Part shown: in pieces, positions 5,298 through 5,474 of the stretch
How the letters are laid out: every line of letters starts with the position of its first letter
How positions within the stretch are numbered: position 1 is the stretch's first letter
NCBI GenBank assembly: GCA_021793745.1
Contig: JAJYSD010000118.1
Location: 1-5,474, forward strand
DNA from: Bacillota bacterium
Lineage (GTDB): Bacteria; Bacillota; Bacilli; Thermoactinomycetales; DSM-44946
Direction: 5' to 3'
Length of the DNA: 5,474 bases
Notes under the pieces: generated by a model
The model's input: only the letters and a program-made list of their open reading frames with translations
What the model was told of the DNA's origin: nothing
Database searches by the model: none
Translations under genes and position numbers: made by a program

Positions 5298-5301
5298 ACC
5301 C

Positions 5302-5330
5302 TTGATTCAGGATAAGATGTGTGATATAAT
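5302..5330 (+). promoter_or_regulatory. tRNA cluster promoter P2, extended -10
   Basis: TTGATT (5302-5307, 4 of 6) and a perfect TATAAT (5325-5330) are 17 bases apart, with the TGA just before making an extended -10 (TGnTATAAT). Transcription should start near 5337, about 18 bases before tRNA-Phe. Tandem strong promoters are usual for stable RNA genes. Confidence 0.75.
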
Positions 5331-5354
5331 TGGAGACGTCGCAAAAGGACATGT

Positions 5355-5430
<76 letters not shown>

Positions 5431-5437
5431 TCTGCGA

Positions 5438-5474
5438 GCGGAAGTGGCTCAGGGGTAGAGCACCGCCTTGCCAA
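5438..5474 (+). tRNA. tRNA-Gly (anticodon GCC), 5' half, cut by the window end
   Basis: GCGGAAG (5438-5444) is the 5' acceptor strand, followed by the D stem GCTC/GAGC with loop AGGGGTA, then the anticodon strand CCGCC (5463-5467). The loop TTGCCAA (5468-5474) gives anticodon GCC at 5470-5472. The sequence is typical of bacterial tRNA-Gly(GCC). The 3' half lies beyond the window. It starts seven bases after the CCA of tRNA-Phe, so the two share a transcript. Confidence 0.93.

Overview
The window is an ordinary, well-conserved piece of chromosome from a moderately GC-rich member of the Bacillota, class Bacilli. Three things point there: a Bacillus-type DnaB (the helicase-loading, membrane-attachment protein) followed directly by DnaI, a GapB-type gluconeogenic dehydrogenase, and the order coaE / gapB / nrdR / dnaB / dnaI, which Bacillus subtilis also shows. 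The elevated GC and the tRNA genes after dnaI would fit a Thermoactinomycetaceae-like lineage, but that placement is a guess. All genes read on the + strand.

Layout: (1) 1-81, the last codons of coaE, overlapping a membrane-anchored lytic transglycosylase gene (39-674) that ends in a hairpin terminator (701-762). (2) 763-883, a short control region with a good sigma-A-type promoter and two spaced CcpN-like operator sites, then gapB (884-1921) and a strong terminator (1946-1985). (3) nrdR (2039-2530), the ribonucleotide reductase repressor. (4) 2531-2821, a 291-base gap holding a palindrome, a clear promoter and a leader of about 220 bases ending in a hairpin with the dnaB Shine-Dalgarno (SD) sequence in its loop. 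(5) dnaB (2822-4288) and dnaI (4285-5232), overlapping by 4 bases. (6) 5233-5354, two tandem promoters with a 32-base hairpin between them, driving a tRNA cluster: tRNA-Phe(GAA) complete and tRNA-Gly(GCC) cut by the window end.

Functionally these are neighbours rather than one pathway: coenzyme A synthesis, cell-wall turnover, gluconeogenesis, control of dNTP supply, and loading of the replicative helicase. NrdR with DnaB/DnaI makes a natural replication grouping (dNTP supply plus primosome). I found no new defence system, mobile element, CRISPR array or unknown gene. The points worth a second look are regulatory: the gapB operators, the dnaB leader, and the tandem-promoter and hairpin arrangement before the tRNAs.
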